A DNA stretch of 63,388 nucleotides from NCBI GenBank assembly GCA_910579755.1, contig CAJTVB010000021.1, positions 1 through 63,388 on the forward strand, read 5' to 3'. The stretch's first letter is position 1; each line of letters begins with the position of its first letter. The stretch is from an uncultured Acetatifactor sp. (GTDB lineage: Bacteria; Bacillota; Clostridia; Lachnospirales; Lachnospiraceae). The notes beneath the pieces are model-generated. The model was not told the DNA's origin, did not search any database, and worked only from the letters and a program-made list of their open reading frames with translations. Positions 33,412-41,000 of the stretch are shown one piece after another. The position numbers were made by a program, and so were the translations under genes.

Positions 33412-34028
33412 ATCTTTTCCCCACATTTCGGGCAGACAACAAATTTTCTTATCTCGGTGGGATCTTCATTGTCTGCCGCCGGCTCCTGTTGCACTACTGC
33501 GGCCGGGGCCTGTTCTGCCTGCTGTTCTCCCTGGCTGGCCTGCATCTGCTGATCCCTTTTCTCCGCTGCCTCCTTAATGCTCCGGATCTCATCTTCATCA
33601 AGGGTTCCATATTCGGAAAGCTTGCTCGTGATATCCTCGGCCTCCGACACCATCTGTTTCAGTATTTCTTCATCAAATCCGGGAATATCCAGATCGCCCT
33701 GCAGGTCCTCCAAAAAGCTATTCAACGTCTCCAGGTTCTCAATCCCCAGGCTAAAAATCTTATTGTCAGCAATCATCAGCTTCTTTTTCTGATTTTCAGT
33801 GAGATTGTCATACCGGTACACGTCTGCCGTGTCCTTCCCCATCGCAACGAGGGTATCATACAGGCCGTTCCCTGCCAGAATGATATTCTTTTCATCCACG
33901 ACAATCGGCCTGATCTGCCCGAACATTTCCACGCTCCGGCGAAATTCTTTGATCTGCTGCTCTGTATGGATCCTGACATTCTTCTCAGGCTTTACCAGAT
34001 CAGCCAATTTCATTTTTACCACTTTCAT
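33402..34028 (-). CDS. ParB-like protein with C-terminal zinc motif
   Basis: A protein of about 208 residues from the ATG at 34028 (GGAGG 8 bases upstream). The ParB/Srx core is KMKLADLVKPEKNVRIHTEQ, FGQIRPIVVDEKNIILAGNG and LTENQKKKLMIADNKI. The GNGxYD motif replaces the usual GxxR/H, so activity may differ from copy 31749-32270. A Gln/Ala-rich linker ends in CPKCGEKIWL, half of a zinc ribbon. The stop overlaps the next PAPS-like gene. Its partner role is inferred from the operon. Confidence 0.75.
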   Translation of the reverse strand: MKVVKMKLADLVKPEKNVRIHTEQQIKEFRRSVEMFGQIRPIVVDEKNIILAGNGLYDTLVAMGKDTADVYRYDNLTENQKKKLMIADNKIFSLGIENLETLNSFLEDLQGDLDIPGFDEEILKQMVSEAEDITSKLSEYGTLDEDEIRSIKEAAEKRDQQMQASQGEQQAEQAPAAVVQQEPAADNEDPTEIRKFVVCPKCGEKIWL

Positions 34029-34043
34029 GTCCGCATCCTCCAA

Positions 34044-34154
34044 ACTGATTTGGTAGGAGCGTCTGCAACGTATGATCTATATGCCATCTGCAAATAGCAA
34101 AATTGACAGCCATTGCGGACATTTGCCTGCAAGTGCTGTCAAGTGAAAACATTT
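34044..34154. other. Short intergenic stretch holding origin-like repeat
   Basis: The only sizeable gap inside the cassette. It contains the repeat at 34114-34145 and flanking TTGACAG/CTGTCAA arms (34103-34109 and 34136-34142). No gene is seen. Confidence 0.5.
34114..34145 (-). repeat. Origin-like repeat, copy C (degenerate)
   Basis: On the minus strand this 32-base stretch matches 59519-59550 at 28 positions, including an exact 12-base block CAAATGTCCGCA. Both relate to the linker DNA of the replication gene at about 51.0-51.1 kb. It is non-coding here and lies inside the transporter/PAPS/ParB cassette. Confidence 0.7.
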
Positions 34155-34940
34155 TTATTTCAGACTATCCATAAAGTCTTTTGCGCTCTGGATATGTTCT
34201 GCCGCCTCCGTTACGATAGAGCCGTCTATCTCATAGATCTCTGCCCAGGCATTTTCCACGCTTCCGGTCCACTGCCTTGCCGGCCATGGATGCGTGCCGC
34301 AGAGATACCCGTTTTTCCAGTCATAGATCGGCGGCATCTCCAGATTGTGATAATGGATATATGCCAGCATCTGTTCATGTGTCCAGTCGGAGAGTGGGCT
34401 GTATCTCGTCACGCCCTGATTGTTGGTATAGATATTGTCTCCCCTTCCCACATAGTTCCCATCTGCCCGCCGGCGTCCCAAAAGCATCATATCCAGCTGG
34501 TTCTCTTTGTAATATTTCGCCTGCCCTCTATGCTGAACAATCTGGAACCACATAGACGCATATTTGCTGTCCTGTGGGAAAAGCATCTGCGGATGGGCGG
34601 CCAGCCATTTCATGTCCTGTCCTGTGTTGATTATGGACAATTCCGGAGGCTTATGAGCATCCACCCATTCTATAAACGCTTTGTACTCCAAATTGCAGAT
34701 AACGAGCACACAGGGGGCTATCCCCGCCATACGGCAGATTTCCCCCAGGACCAGGGAATCCTTTCCGCCGCTCCATGCATATGCGGCTTTCTTGCCCCTG
34801 GTTTTCTTTTTGATCTCCTTCACGGTTTTATCCACCAGCTGATCCAGCTCTTTCCGGCTCACTGCCTGCTCGATCTTTGCGAATGCCTCGATCCATTCGG
34901 AATTTTTGATCCGCTGCTTTCTTCCGAGTATTTCACCCAT
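34155..34940 (-). CDS. PAPS-reductase-like protein, copy 2
   Basis: A protein of about 261 residues from the ATG at 34940. The PP-loop SGGKDS is at residues 57-62. RYSPLSDWTHEQMLAYIHYH and LCGTHPWPARQW follow, the conserved C-terminal half of the PAPS-reductase domain in phage proteins. It is different in sequence and length from copy 32263-33411, so it is not a recent duplication. It overlaps the transporter gene by 8 bases, implying linked translation. Likely role: ATP-dependent activation of a small molecule or nucleobase. Confidence 0.85.
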   Translation of the reverse strand: MGEILGRKQRIKNSEWIEAFAKIEQAVSRKELDQLVDKTVKEIKKKTRGKKAAYAWSGGKDSLVLGEICRMAGIAPCVLVICNLEYKAFIEWVDAHKPPELSIINTGQDMKWLAAHPQMLFPQDSKYASMWFQIVQHRGQAKYYKENQLDMMLLGRRRADGNYVGRGDNIYTNNQGVTRYSPLSDWTHEQMLAYIHYHNLEMPPIYDWKNGYLCGTHPWPARQWTGSVENAWAEIYEIDGSIVTEAAEHIQSAKDFMDSLK

Positions 34941-36318
34941 GGGCCTCACCCCGCTTTCTGGTCACGGCCAGAGCCACGGCTCCGGAGAGGATAACAGTCA
35001 GAAGACTCCCTGCAGTCTTGCAAATGGCGATCCCCTTTATATTTCCATACCCGAACACCGGCAGGCCGATCAGCATGGCAGAGATAACTCCTGCCACGAT
35101 GCCCTGCGGCGCCAGCCTCACGCCTTTAAGGGTAAGAACCGTTGGCAACAATGTGGAGGCTCTGAGCGTTCCGTACATCAGGAAAAGGTGCGTTACCGTC
35201 AGCCCCGGGATATTTGCTACCGCAATGCCAGCGGTCAACAGCAAGATCATGGAGAGCTTTGTTTTCCCCATTGTATTTTTCCGAAAAATGTCTGTTGTGA
35301 GGGAAGATACTGCGCACAGGTTACTGTCAATCGTGGACAGCAGGCCGGAAATGATCATAAACAAAAACGGGATCACCGCCCAGGCCGGAAATAATGTGCT
35401 TATCAACTCAAAATTGACCACCCCGGTATCCACCGCGGCATATCCCATGCCGGCGCCGATAAATCCGAGGATCCCCATCGACAGCGGCACAATGCCAAAC
35501 AGCAGAGCTCCTACCAGAAATGCCCTGCCGATCCTGTCTTTTTTCACGCAGAAAGCCCTCTGCCAAAAGCACTGATCCCCAAACGGCCCGGATATAAGCC
35601 CGATTGTGGTCGGAAGCCCAAATCCGAGGAAAATCTCCAGTCCACTTGCCGAGAACAGGCGTCCGGCATCCCTTGTGGCCCCTCTTAAACCCGTAAGCAG
35701 CGTTTCCAGCCCTCCGCCATTCTTTACACCAAAAGCCACAAAACCTATGCTGGCGGCCAACATGAAGACCATCTGAATGGCATCTGTCAGTATCGAGGCC
35801 CTTATCCCGGAAAACTGGGAATAGGAAAACGCAATCGCCGCCATAATCACCGTCATGGCGGTAAACGGGATCCCGGTAAGCATACTTAAAATCTTGCTGC
35901 CTGCCAACAGCTGCACCCCGGTAGATAATACCGACAATGCGCCGAGCTGGAGCAGGTAAATGTTCTTCACGGAGCCGGACCGGTATTTTTCATGCATATA
36001 CCCGGAAAGAGTGATCCCCTCCGGCATTTCCTCCCTTATCCTTTTTGCAAAAGGGATGAACAGTATCAGGCAAAGCACATTCGGTACCAGGAACCAGAAG
36101 AGCCCTGCAAAGCCCTTTGTGTATGCGTTCTCGGTTGACGTGAACAGCGCCGGCGCCCATATCCATGTGGCGGCTATGCTCAGCGCGGATATTCCCCACC
36201 CGATATCTCTATTCCCGACACAGAACCTTTCGACATTGCCCTCTTTTTTTGTCATAAGCACCGTTGACCCAAACATTACCGCCGCATAGGCCAACAGCAC
36301 GATCAAAGTGTAATTCAT
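34933..36318 (-). CDS. Sodium:solute symporter (SSS) family transporter
   Basis: A complete 461-residue transporter with about 13 membrane helices. SSS-family features: ERFCVGNRDIGWGISALSIA at the first loop, AATWIWAPALFTSTENAYTK, a GITLSGYMHEKY motif, ISGLLSTIDSNLCAVSSLTT near residue 325 and RASTLLPTVLTLKGVRL. It is not truncated and keeps a charged C-terminus. Phages rarely carry such symporters. It is the first gene of the cassette and is coupled to a PAPS-reductase-like gene, so it may import that pathway's substrate. A substrate cannot be read from sequence. Confidence 0.88.
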   Translation of the reverse strand: MNYTLIVLLAYAAVMFGSTVLMTKKEGNVERFCVGNRDIGWGISALSIAATWIWAPALFTSTENAYTKGFAGLFWFLVPNVLCLILFIPFAKRIREEMPEGITLSGYMHEKYRSGSVKNIYLLQLGALSVLSTGVQLLAGSKILSMLTGIPFTAMTVIMAAIAFSYSQFSGIRASILTDAIQMVFMLAASIGFVAFGVKNGGGLETLLTGLRGATRDAGRLFSASGLEIFLGFGLPTTIGLISGPFGDQCFWQRAFCVKKDRIGRAFLVGALLFGIVPLSMGILGFIGAGMGYAAVDTGVVNFELISTLFPAWAVIPFLFMIISGLLSTIDSNLCAVSSLTTDIFRKNTMGKTKLSMILLLTAGIAVANIPGLTVTHLFLMYGTLRASTLLPTVLTLKGVRLAPQGIVAGVISAMLIGLPVFGYGNIKGIAICKTAGSLLTVILSGAVALAVTRKRGEAHG

Positions 36319-36517
36319 GGTATTCCTCCTTATTTTCTTTTGGAGGAGCCCTCATGCCATCCTCTCCCTGCTCCATCTCCTTTCCCGGAAAAATTGCACG
36401 AAAAAGGAAGCCCGGAATACTACCAGGCTTCCCCGACGTTCGATTTAGAATTTTACGAGTACAATTTTCCCACTTTTATATTGTAATGTCAATGGAAAGT
36501 TTTTTGAGCCGGAGGAT
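36319..36517 (-). other. Intergenic region upstream of transporter
   Basis: It holds the terminator at 36406-36432 and about 85 bases of purine-rich leader before the transporter start. TTGACA (36492-36487, minus strand) lies just after the regulator stop codon but before the terminator. No confident promoter is seen between terminator and transporter. Confidence 0.5.
36401..36432 (-). terminator. Terminator after late regulator gene
   Basis: On the minus strand GGAAGCC (36432-36426) pairs with GGCTTCC (36412-36406), with an inner TGG/CCG pair, followed by TTTTT. It separates the early region and regulator from the transporter cassette. Confidence 0.8.
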
Positions 36518-37270
36518 TTATCGAACGTTCAATCCGTCCACCCCAAAAATGAGCGCCGTCAGCCTCTCAATCCCTACCCGGAGATCCGAATATACACTGT
36601 CCTTGGAAATATTCTGCTTTTCCGCAATCTCCTTGGCCGAAAGCGTATCCTCCGCCATATACATATCCCATACCACATTGTACCGGCGCAGATCAATCTC
36701 CCTATTGGTGGACCTGTCGCAGTAAGAATAATACAATCCGAACATAGTTTCGATATGGGATACAATGATAGCCGTCCTGGTGGCGCTGTTCTTGATGCTC
36801 TCGATGATAACCTCGTCATTATAGATGGACATCATGGATTCCAGAATATCCAGCGCCGACTCCTTCATCTGCGTCCGGCCAAAAACGGAATTTTCTGCAT
36901 GCTCCTTCAGCATATGATAATTCCGCAGAAGAAGTTTGGTATTGCGAAGCCGCTTGTCGGCCCGGTGGCTGTATTCCTTCTTCCGTTCCTGTTCAAATGT
37001 CTTGAGCGCCTCCCTTGCCCCAATCGCAGCTGCTTTCTCATATATTTCACGAAGTTCTGTAGCTGAGAGACACACGATCTTCTCTGGTTTCGCTTCCTCC
37101 TCAGCTTTGCGTTTTTGTTCCCGGACCGGCTTTTCCGCATGAGCACGCAGAGCTTCTTCTACTGCTTCGGGTGTAATTCCCATTTCTGCGGCAATCCTCT
37201 CGGTTCTCCAGCCGGCCGATCTGAGTGCCGCCACCTTCCCAGTGTCAATATTTTTGTTGTCTGTTTTCAT
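36518..37270 (-). CDS. Probable late transcription regulator
   Basis: A 250-residue protein. The N-terminal 30 residues form an HTH (GKVAALRSAGWRTERIAAEM). A long charged helical middle follows. The C-terminus has a sigma-like HTH: MAEDTLSAKEIAEKQNISKD then SVYSDLRVGIERLTALIFG, like ArpU/sigma-factor-related activators that turn on late genes. It is the last gene of the early region and is followed by a strong terminator, with all late genes beyond. Role as late activator is inference. Confidence 0.65.
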   Translation of the reverse strand: MKTDNKNIDTGKVAALRSAGWRTERIAAEMGITPEAVEEALRAHAEKPVREQKRKAEEEAKPEKIVCLSATELREIYEKAAAIGAREALKTFEQERKKEYSHRADKRLRNTKLLLRNYHMLKEHAENSVFGRTQMKESALDILESMMSIYNDEVIIESIKNSATRTAIIVSHIETMFGLYYSYCDRSTNREIDLRRYNVVWDMYMAEDTLSAKEIAEKQNISKDSVYSDLRVGIERLTALIFGVDGLNVR

Positions 37271-37305
37271 GCAATCGCCCTCCTGATTCTATTTCAATTT
37301 ATATC

Positions 37306-37322
37306 AGATTATGTTATAATCT
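37306..37322. promoter_or_regulatory. Palindromic promoter/operator upstream of regulator
   Basis: AGATTAT-GTT-ATAATCT is a 7+3+7 inverted repeat containing TATAAT on the plus strand and ATTATA/TATAAC on the minus strand, 36 bases before the regulator start codon. It may be a regulated promoter for the late switch. Confidence 0.45.
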
Positions 37323-37360
37323 AACTGTCTGTTGGAGGGTTGCGAATGCACTCTCCTTCT

Positions 37361-37573
37361 TTATTGCTCCCAAAACGTCTGCAGATATTCTTCCATGGAA
37401 ATCTGCCCCGGAAGATTATGGTCGGCTGCCTCTTCTGCTGGTACCGGCGCATCTGCGCTTCTACGGCTTGTATGTGGGGTAATCCCAAATTTCCTTTTAT
37501 AGCAGATCGGCCCATATCCAAGTTCCTTGCTCTTTGGGTTTCTTAATTTTCTGCCACAGATTGAACACTTCAT
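37361..37573 (-). CDS. Small zinc-finger protein (DUF6011-like)
   Basis: A 70-residue protein with CSICGRKLRNPKSKELGYGP then ICYKRKFG, a Cys4-like knuckle found in DUF6011 proteins, which often lie near phage replication and DNA-modification genes. The C-terminus is LPGQISMEEYLQTFW. It overlaps the next gene upstream by 4 bases. Function unknown. Confidence 0.7.
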   Translation of the reverse strand: MKCSICGRKLRNPKSKELGYGPICYKRKFGITPHTSRRSADAPVPAEEAADHNLPGQISMEEYLQTFWEQ

Positions 37574-37794
37574 AGTCCTTCCTCCGCCAGACGCCGCCTT
37601 ATGTACTGTCGTATGATTTTTGTAACCGCCGCCGGCTCCATCCGCATTTCAACCGCAATATCTTCATCCGTCCACCTGGCTCTTTTCAGGGCCATAATTT
37701 TCCCAATATCAATACGCTTTGGAGCCTTATCCTCCGGTTTTTCCTTTATTTGCTTCTGTTTTTTGGATTTTGATACGCTTTTTGTCTTAGCCAT
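37570..37794 (-). CDS. Small HTH protein with basic N-terminus
   Basis: A protein of about 74 residues from the ATG at 37794. A Lys-rich start (KTKSVSKSKKQKQIKEKPED) precedes an HTH: IGKIMALKRARWTDEDIAVE then MRMEPAAVTKIIRQYI. The HTH resembles the N-terminal one of the regulator at 36518-37270 (AALRSAGWRTERIAAEM), so the two may compete or cooperate. DNA-binding is likely; target unknown. Confidence 0.65.
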   Translation of the reverse strand: MAKTKSVSKSKKQKQIKEKPEDKAPKRIDIGKIMALKRARWTDEDIAVEMRMEPAAVTKIIRQYIRRRLAEEGL

Positions 37795-38014
37795 TTGCCT
37801 CCACCCCTTTCCGCAGGGCACATTCCGAACACAAGGCGATGGCTCCCTGCTGAAGCGCTACTGAAAGAAGCGGTGTCCTCCAGCAATCACACCCACACGC
37901 CGGGCATTGAGTAAGTTCCCATCCATCCCGGCCGACTGGAATGTTCTTTCTCATAGGCATCATGGCATATCCGCCTTTTTCTTCTGAACCTCTCGGCCAT
38001 ATCTTTACTTCCAC
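37787..38014 (-). CDS. Small zinc-ribbon protein (GTG start)
   Basis: A 75-residue protein starting at GTG 38014 (GGAGGG 6 bases upstream). It has CPACGCDCWRTPLLSVALQQ and CSECALRKGVEANG, two Cys pairs of a zinc ribbon. It overlaps the neighbouring HTH gene. No family is assigned; small zinc ribbons are common in this phage's early region. Confidence 0.65.
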   Translation of the reverse strand: MEVKIWPRGSEEKGGYAMMPMRKNIPVGRDGWELTQCPACGCDCWRTPLLSVALQQGAIALCSECALRKGVEANG

Positions 38015-38016
38015 TT

Positions 38017-38340
38017 CTATCCCTCCGTTTCTGCACTTTGCAATTTCTGATCAATAATCGGAATCAGCATACGCGCCGACACCCTCATGTGAATCCTGGT
38101 AGGAGCCTCCACGATTTTATACAGCATGTCTGTATAAACCTGCTCTGCAGATAATCCTCTGGCATATTCCTCTGCCTGCTCCCTGGTTTCATCCACAATC
38201 AGAATACTGCTGCACTTCTCGGCAATCTCATGTATCAGCAGTTTCGCCTCATTGGAAAAGACGACCGTATTATCTGATTTTACAATATCCATATCAAGCA
38301 GATCCGCTATCATATCATCAAGTTCTTTCATCCTCATCAT
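38017..38340 (-). CDS. Hypothetical early protein
   Basis: A protein of about 107 residues from the ATG at 38340 (GGAG 7 bases upstream). It is acidic and helical, with MKELDDMIADLLDMDIVKSD near the start and SARMLIPIIDQKLQSAE at the end. No domain is recognised. It overlaps the upstream gene by 23 bases. Confidence 0.6.
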   Translation of the reverse strand: MMRMKELDDMIADLLDMDIVKSDNTVVFSNEAKLLIHEIAEKCSSILIVDETREQAEEYARGLSAEQVYTDMLYKIVEAPTRIHMRVSARMLIPIIDQKLQSAETEG

Positions 38341-38596
38341 CCCCTTTCTCCAGCCCATCCAATCTGCCGGATAAAACCAGTGCTGTGGCCTCAATCACAA
38401 TGCTCATAAGCGTCATATCCAATTCATCCCATGGAATATTTCCTTTTGATTTCCGCTGCCCCGCATCCTTTTGCGTAGTCATTTTGATAAGATCATAAAC
38501 ATATTCTTTCAAAGATTGGACATTGCCTTTCTGCGCTCCATCCATTAGAAAATACCACATGGTATCTTTTATTTTATTTGCCGGATTTTCCTTCAT
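38318..38596 (-). CDS. Hypothetical early protein
   Basis: A protein of about 92 residues from the ATG at 38596. It contains IKDTMWYFLMDGAQKGNVQS, a Lys-rich stretch, and a hydrophobic helix LDMTLMSIVIEATALVLSGR. The end is Asp/Glu-rich. Upstream codons in the frame only overlap the ASCH gene. No function recognised. Confidence 0.55.
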   Translation of the reverse strand: MKENPANKIKDTMWYFLMDGAQKGNVQSLKEYVYDLIKMTTQKDAGQRKSKGNIPWDELDMTLMSIVIEATALVLSGRLDGLEKGDDEDERT

Positions 38597-38969
38597 ATTT
38601 GCTCTCTGTATCCTCCTTCTCAATCCCGGCCATCCGGCCAATTTCCTCAATATGAAACCGATAATACTCTTTTCCGCTGACGGCTCCCCATTCCTCTTTT
38701 CCAGGTCCGATAGACAATTTGCACATAACCTCCACTTCCGGAGAATTATGTCCGTATCCATTCCGGAGAATAACCGGAAGCGCCTTGATTGTGCCCTGAG
38801 TTCTAAGCAACTCTAAAACGCTCTTAGTTACTTTTTCATCATTACCAGGAAACCCCAGCCAGTGTATAATCCTCACTGTCCAATATGGTTTTATTTCCCG
38901 GTATTCATCTTTTTTCTCCCCAGAAAGTATCATATTAAGCCACCTGCGCTCTATGGGAAGTATCAGCAT
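38574..38969 (-). CDS. ASCH domain protein
   Basis: A 131-residue protein with an ASCH/PUA-like domain: ILPIERRWLNMILSGEKKDE then YREIKPYW near the start and GPGKEEWGAVSGKEYYRFHI near the end. ASCH domains bind RNA or act on modified nucleosides such as acetylcytidine, and often occur in phages. The C-terminal tail is charged. AAGGAGG precedes the ATG. Confidence 0.8.
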   Translation of the reverse strand: MLILPIERRWLNMILSGEKKDEYREIKPYWTVRIIHWLGFPGNDEKVTKSVLELLRTQGTIKALPVILRNGYGHNSPEVEVMCKLSIGPGKEEWGAVSGKEYYRFHIEEIGRMAGIEKEDTESKYEGKSGK

Positions 38970-39775
38970 ATTTCACTCGCCTCCTTTGGTAAATGGTTTT
39001 CCTTTATCCTTCTCAGATTATCCAATGCCCTCTGCAGATCATCCTCTACACGCCCTAATTCTTTCGGATAGCTGCTGCTCAGAGCATCATCTAAATCCTT
39101 TAAGGAATCATCCATATTTCGGTACCAGCGCCACCCCAATATCTGATGCTTTTCCAGAATCTCCTCAATCTTGCGGAGCTGCTCAAGCTGTCCCTCCACA
39201 TTGCTCAGGCGCTCAAGCCTCTCCTGACAATTTTTGAGATCCTTTGCCATCTTACTTCCGAAGTCTCTCCCTATCTTCCTCTTTTCGCTCTGATCCGCAA
39301 GATAATCTCTGGCATATTCTGCCCGATCCTCATAAAACGGTATCCGCTCCTGATCCAGCCGGCTGTAAATGATATATTTATAAACCCCCACCGGCTCCTC
39401 AATTTTCCGGTAAACCGCCCGTCTCTTTTTCAAGAGCTTTCCTGTTTCGGGATAATAGTAAATCAGTCCGACATTTTCTGGAATTTCATCCTTTGCCACC
39501 AGCCCCACCGGTACTACGAAATAAAATTCATTGCAGTATTGCAGATACAAATGCCATTTATTATCTCCAAGAAAATCGCTGCGGCTTACCTTTATTTCAT
39601 AGCCGGTTATGCAGGGCGATGTATAACTTCTGGTCATTGCCAGCCCGTCAAACTTGAGCATCCCTTGCGGGTCCGGAAAGTATGTAGAACAGGTTTTACA
39701 CTCCGTAAGGAAATAGTCCTTGGGATGATACTTAGCCAGTGCTTTCTTGATTTCTGTTGATGTTACCTTTGACAT
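38963..39775 (-). CDS. MmcB-like putative nuclease with coiled-coil tail
   Basis: A protein of about 270 residues from the ATG at 39775. Residues 1-130 look like an MmcB-type PD-(D/E)xK fold: GYEIKVSRSDFLGDNKWHLY with the EIKVSRSDF signature, then YCNEFYFVVPVGLVAKDEIP. Such proteins are nuclease-like and linked to DNA repair. Cys residues in ECKTCSTYFP may bind metal. The last 90 residues are heptad-like (LERLSNVEGQLEQLRKIEEI). Confidence 0.7.
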   Translation of the reverse strand: MSKVTSTEIKKALAKYHPKDYFLTECKTCSTYFPDPQGMLKFDGLAMTRSYTSPCITGYEIKVSRSDFLGDNKWHLYLQYCNEFYFVVPVGLVAKDEIPENVGLIYYYPETGKLLKKRRAVYRKIEEPVGVYKYIIYSRLDQERIPFYEDRAEYARDYLADQSEKRKIGRDFGSKMAKDLKNCQERLERLSNVEGQLEQLRKIEEILEKHQILGWRWYRNMDDSLKDLDDALSSSYPKELGRVEDDLQRALDNLRRIKENHLPKEASEIC

Positions 39776-39780
39776 TAACC

Positions 39781-40170
39781 TCACCTCCCCCCTTTGTCCG
39801 AAAAGCAAAATATGAAATATGATTCCTTTACTTTATCTGTTACATCTTTCCAATTTTCATTGCCACATAGGAACACCCTGCTTGCCAAAATCTCCATAGC
39901 ATAATCTAAAACATCTGCTTCTCTATGCAACCATGCACAATGTTCTCTGCAATAATCTGCAATTATCCCCAGTACATCCGATTCCTTATCGGCTTCTATG
40001 GCCTTAGATAATTCATTTCGCCATTGCTCCGGCGAAAGCATACCGGCATCTGTTTCATAGATTTCTGCATATCTGGTAACGGCTCTTCTGGTTCCTATCC
40101 TGGTAAGTTCATATGTCCCTGTCGGCATGGCCCTCCCAATCCTATGATGGATTTTATACTGTTCTACCAT
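39781..40170 (-). CDS. Hypothetical early protein
   Basis: A 129-residue protein. A basic beta-like start (YKIHHRIGRAMPTGTYELTR) is followed by helices, including EADKESDVLGIIADYCREHC and DVLDYAMEILASRVFLCGNE. No family is recognised. It lies 5 bases upstream of the MmcB-like gene. Confidence 0.6.
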   Translation of the reverse strand: MVEQYKIHHRIGRAMPTGTYELTRIGTRRAVTRYAEIYETDAGMLSPEQWRNELSKAIEADKESDVLGIIADYCREHCAWLHREADVLDYAMEILASRVFLCGNENWKDVTDKVKESYFIFCFSDKGGR

Positions 40171-40193
40171 TTCTTCTCTCCTATTAAATCCAA

Positions 40194-40535
40194 CTACCTT
40201 TTTATCAGCCTTATTCTCTTTCTATTTCTTCTGGCCCCATAATCAGACATAATAAATTCTGCGCATTCTTCTTTACTCTGATCCTGCTTCCGGCAATCTC
40301 CATCATATGCCCGGCAATCATCACAGTTGAAGCACGGCTCCTGCATCTCCCCGGGCTTAACTCTGTCCAGTGACTGCTCCGCATTATTCACGCAAAACTC
40401 GCATAGACAGTTGGCACATAGACATACTGGATCTTTTACCTTTTCAAACAGCTGTTCAAATTGTGTCCGGAGCGGTTCCTGAACATTTTCTGGTGGTTTC
40501 TCTATAAAATCAAATATATCCATCTGCCGATACAT
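40194..40535 (-). CDS. Cysteine-rich early protein
   Basis: A protein of about 113 residues from the ATG at 40535 (GGGAGG 4 bases upstream). It has MYRQMDIFDFIEKPPE near the start and CLCANCLCEFCVNNAE, CFNCDDCRAYDGDCRKQ, giving ten Cys in about 50 residues and at least two metal sites. The MDIFDFI-type N-terminal motif is common among phage early proteins and may be a protein-docking peptide. Function unknown. Confidence 0.65.
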   Translation of the reverse strand: MYRQMDIFDFIEKPPENVQEPLRTQFEQLFEKVKDPVCLCANCLCEFCVNNAEQSLDRVKPGEMQEPCFNCDDCRAYDGDCRKQDQSKEECAEFIMSDYGARRNRKRIRLIKR

Positions 40536-40565
40536 ATTACCTCCCACCATGCACAGTATAAAATA

Positions 40566-40742
40566 TTATGAGCCACTTTCCATCAAGGTACTAAGCTGAT
40601 CTTCGAGACACATTCTGCGGTAATCATCGTAACAATCAGGACATATAAAATAATTACTTTCACGGAGAAAAGCCTCTCCCATTTCCATCATTTCTTCAAG
40701 ATCATCATCCGTAAACTGCTCTCCACACAACGCACATTTCAT
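40566..40742 (-). CDS. 58-residue zinc-ribbon microprotein
   Basis: A 58-residue gene read from the ATG at 40742, with AAAGGAGATGATT directly upstream. It begins MKCALCGEQFTDDDLEEMME and has CPDCYDDYRRMCLEDQ, two CxxC pairs spaced about 34 residues apart. It fills what would otherwise be a gap between 40535 and 40785 and uses the same spacing and signals as its neighbours, so it is likely expressed. Function unknown. Confidence 0.7.
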   Translation of the reverse strand: MKCALCGEQFTDDDLEEMMEMGEAFLRESNYFICPDCYDDYRRMCLEDQLSTLMESGS

Positions 40743-40784
40743 ATAATCATCTCCTTTAATCGCTGGATAAGAGAATGCCCTCGT

Positions 40785-41000
40785 TCAATTATGAGTTGCA
40801 TTGAAATTCTCCATAGCCCACTTGTTCCCAGTTGCCGCTACTGCAAGCCGTGTTCGCTCCTGCGGTGTCAGAACTCCGTGCGGAACGCTGTCCAACGCTT
40901 CCATAGTTCCGCACCTATCACAGATCATGGTCTTATTGTCAATTCTCGATACGGCTAAGAGCCGATCAAATTTTCTGCCACATTTCGGACATATTTTCAT
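40785..41000 (-). CDS. Small zinc-ribbon protein
   Basis: A 71-residue protein with CPKCGRKFDRLLAVSRIDNK and CDRCGTMEALDSV, a classic zinc ribbon. A basic, helical tail ending KWAMENFNATHN follows. Its start overlaps the stop of the methylase gene by 4 bases. Function unknown. Confidence 0.65.
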   Translation of the reverse strand: MKICPKCGRKFDRLLAVSRIDNKTMICDRCGTMEALDSVPHGVLTPQERTRLAVAATGNKWAMENFNATHN

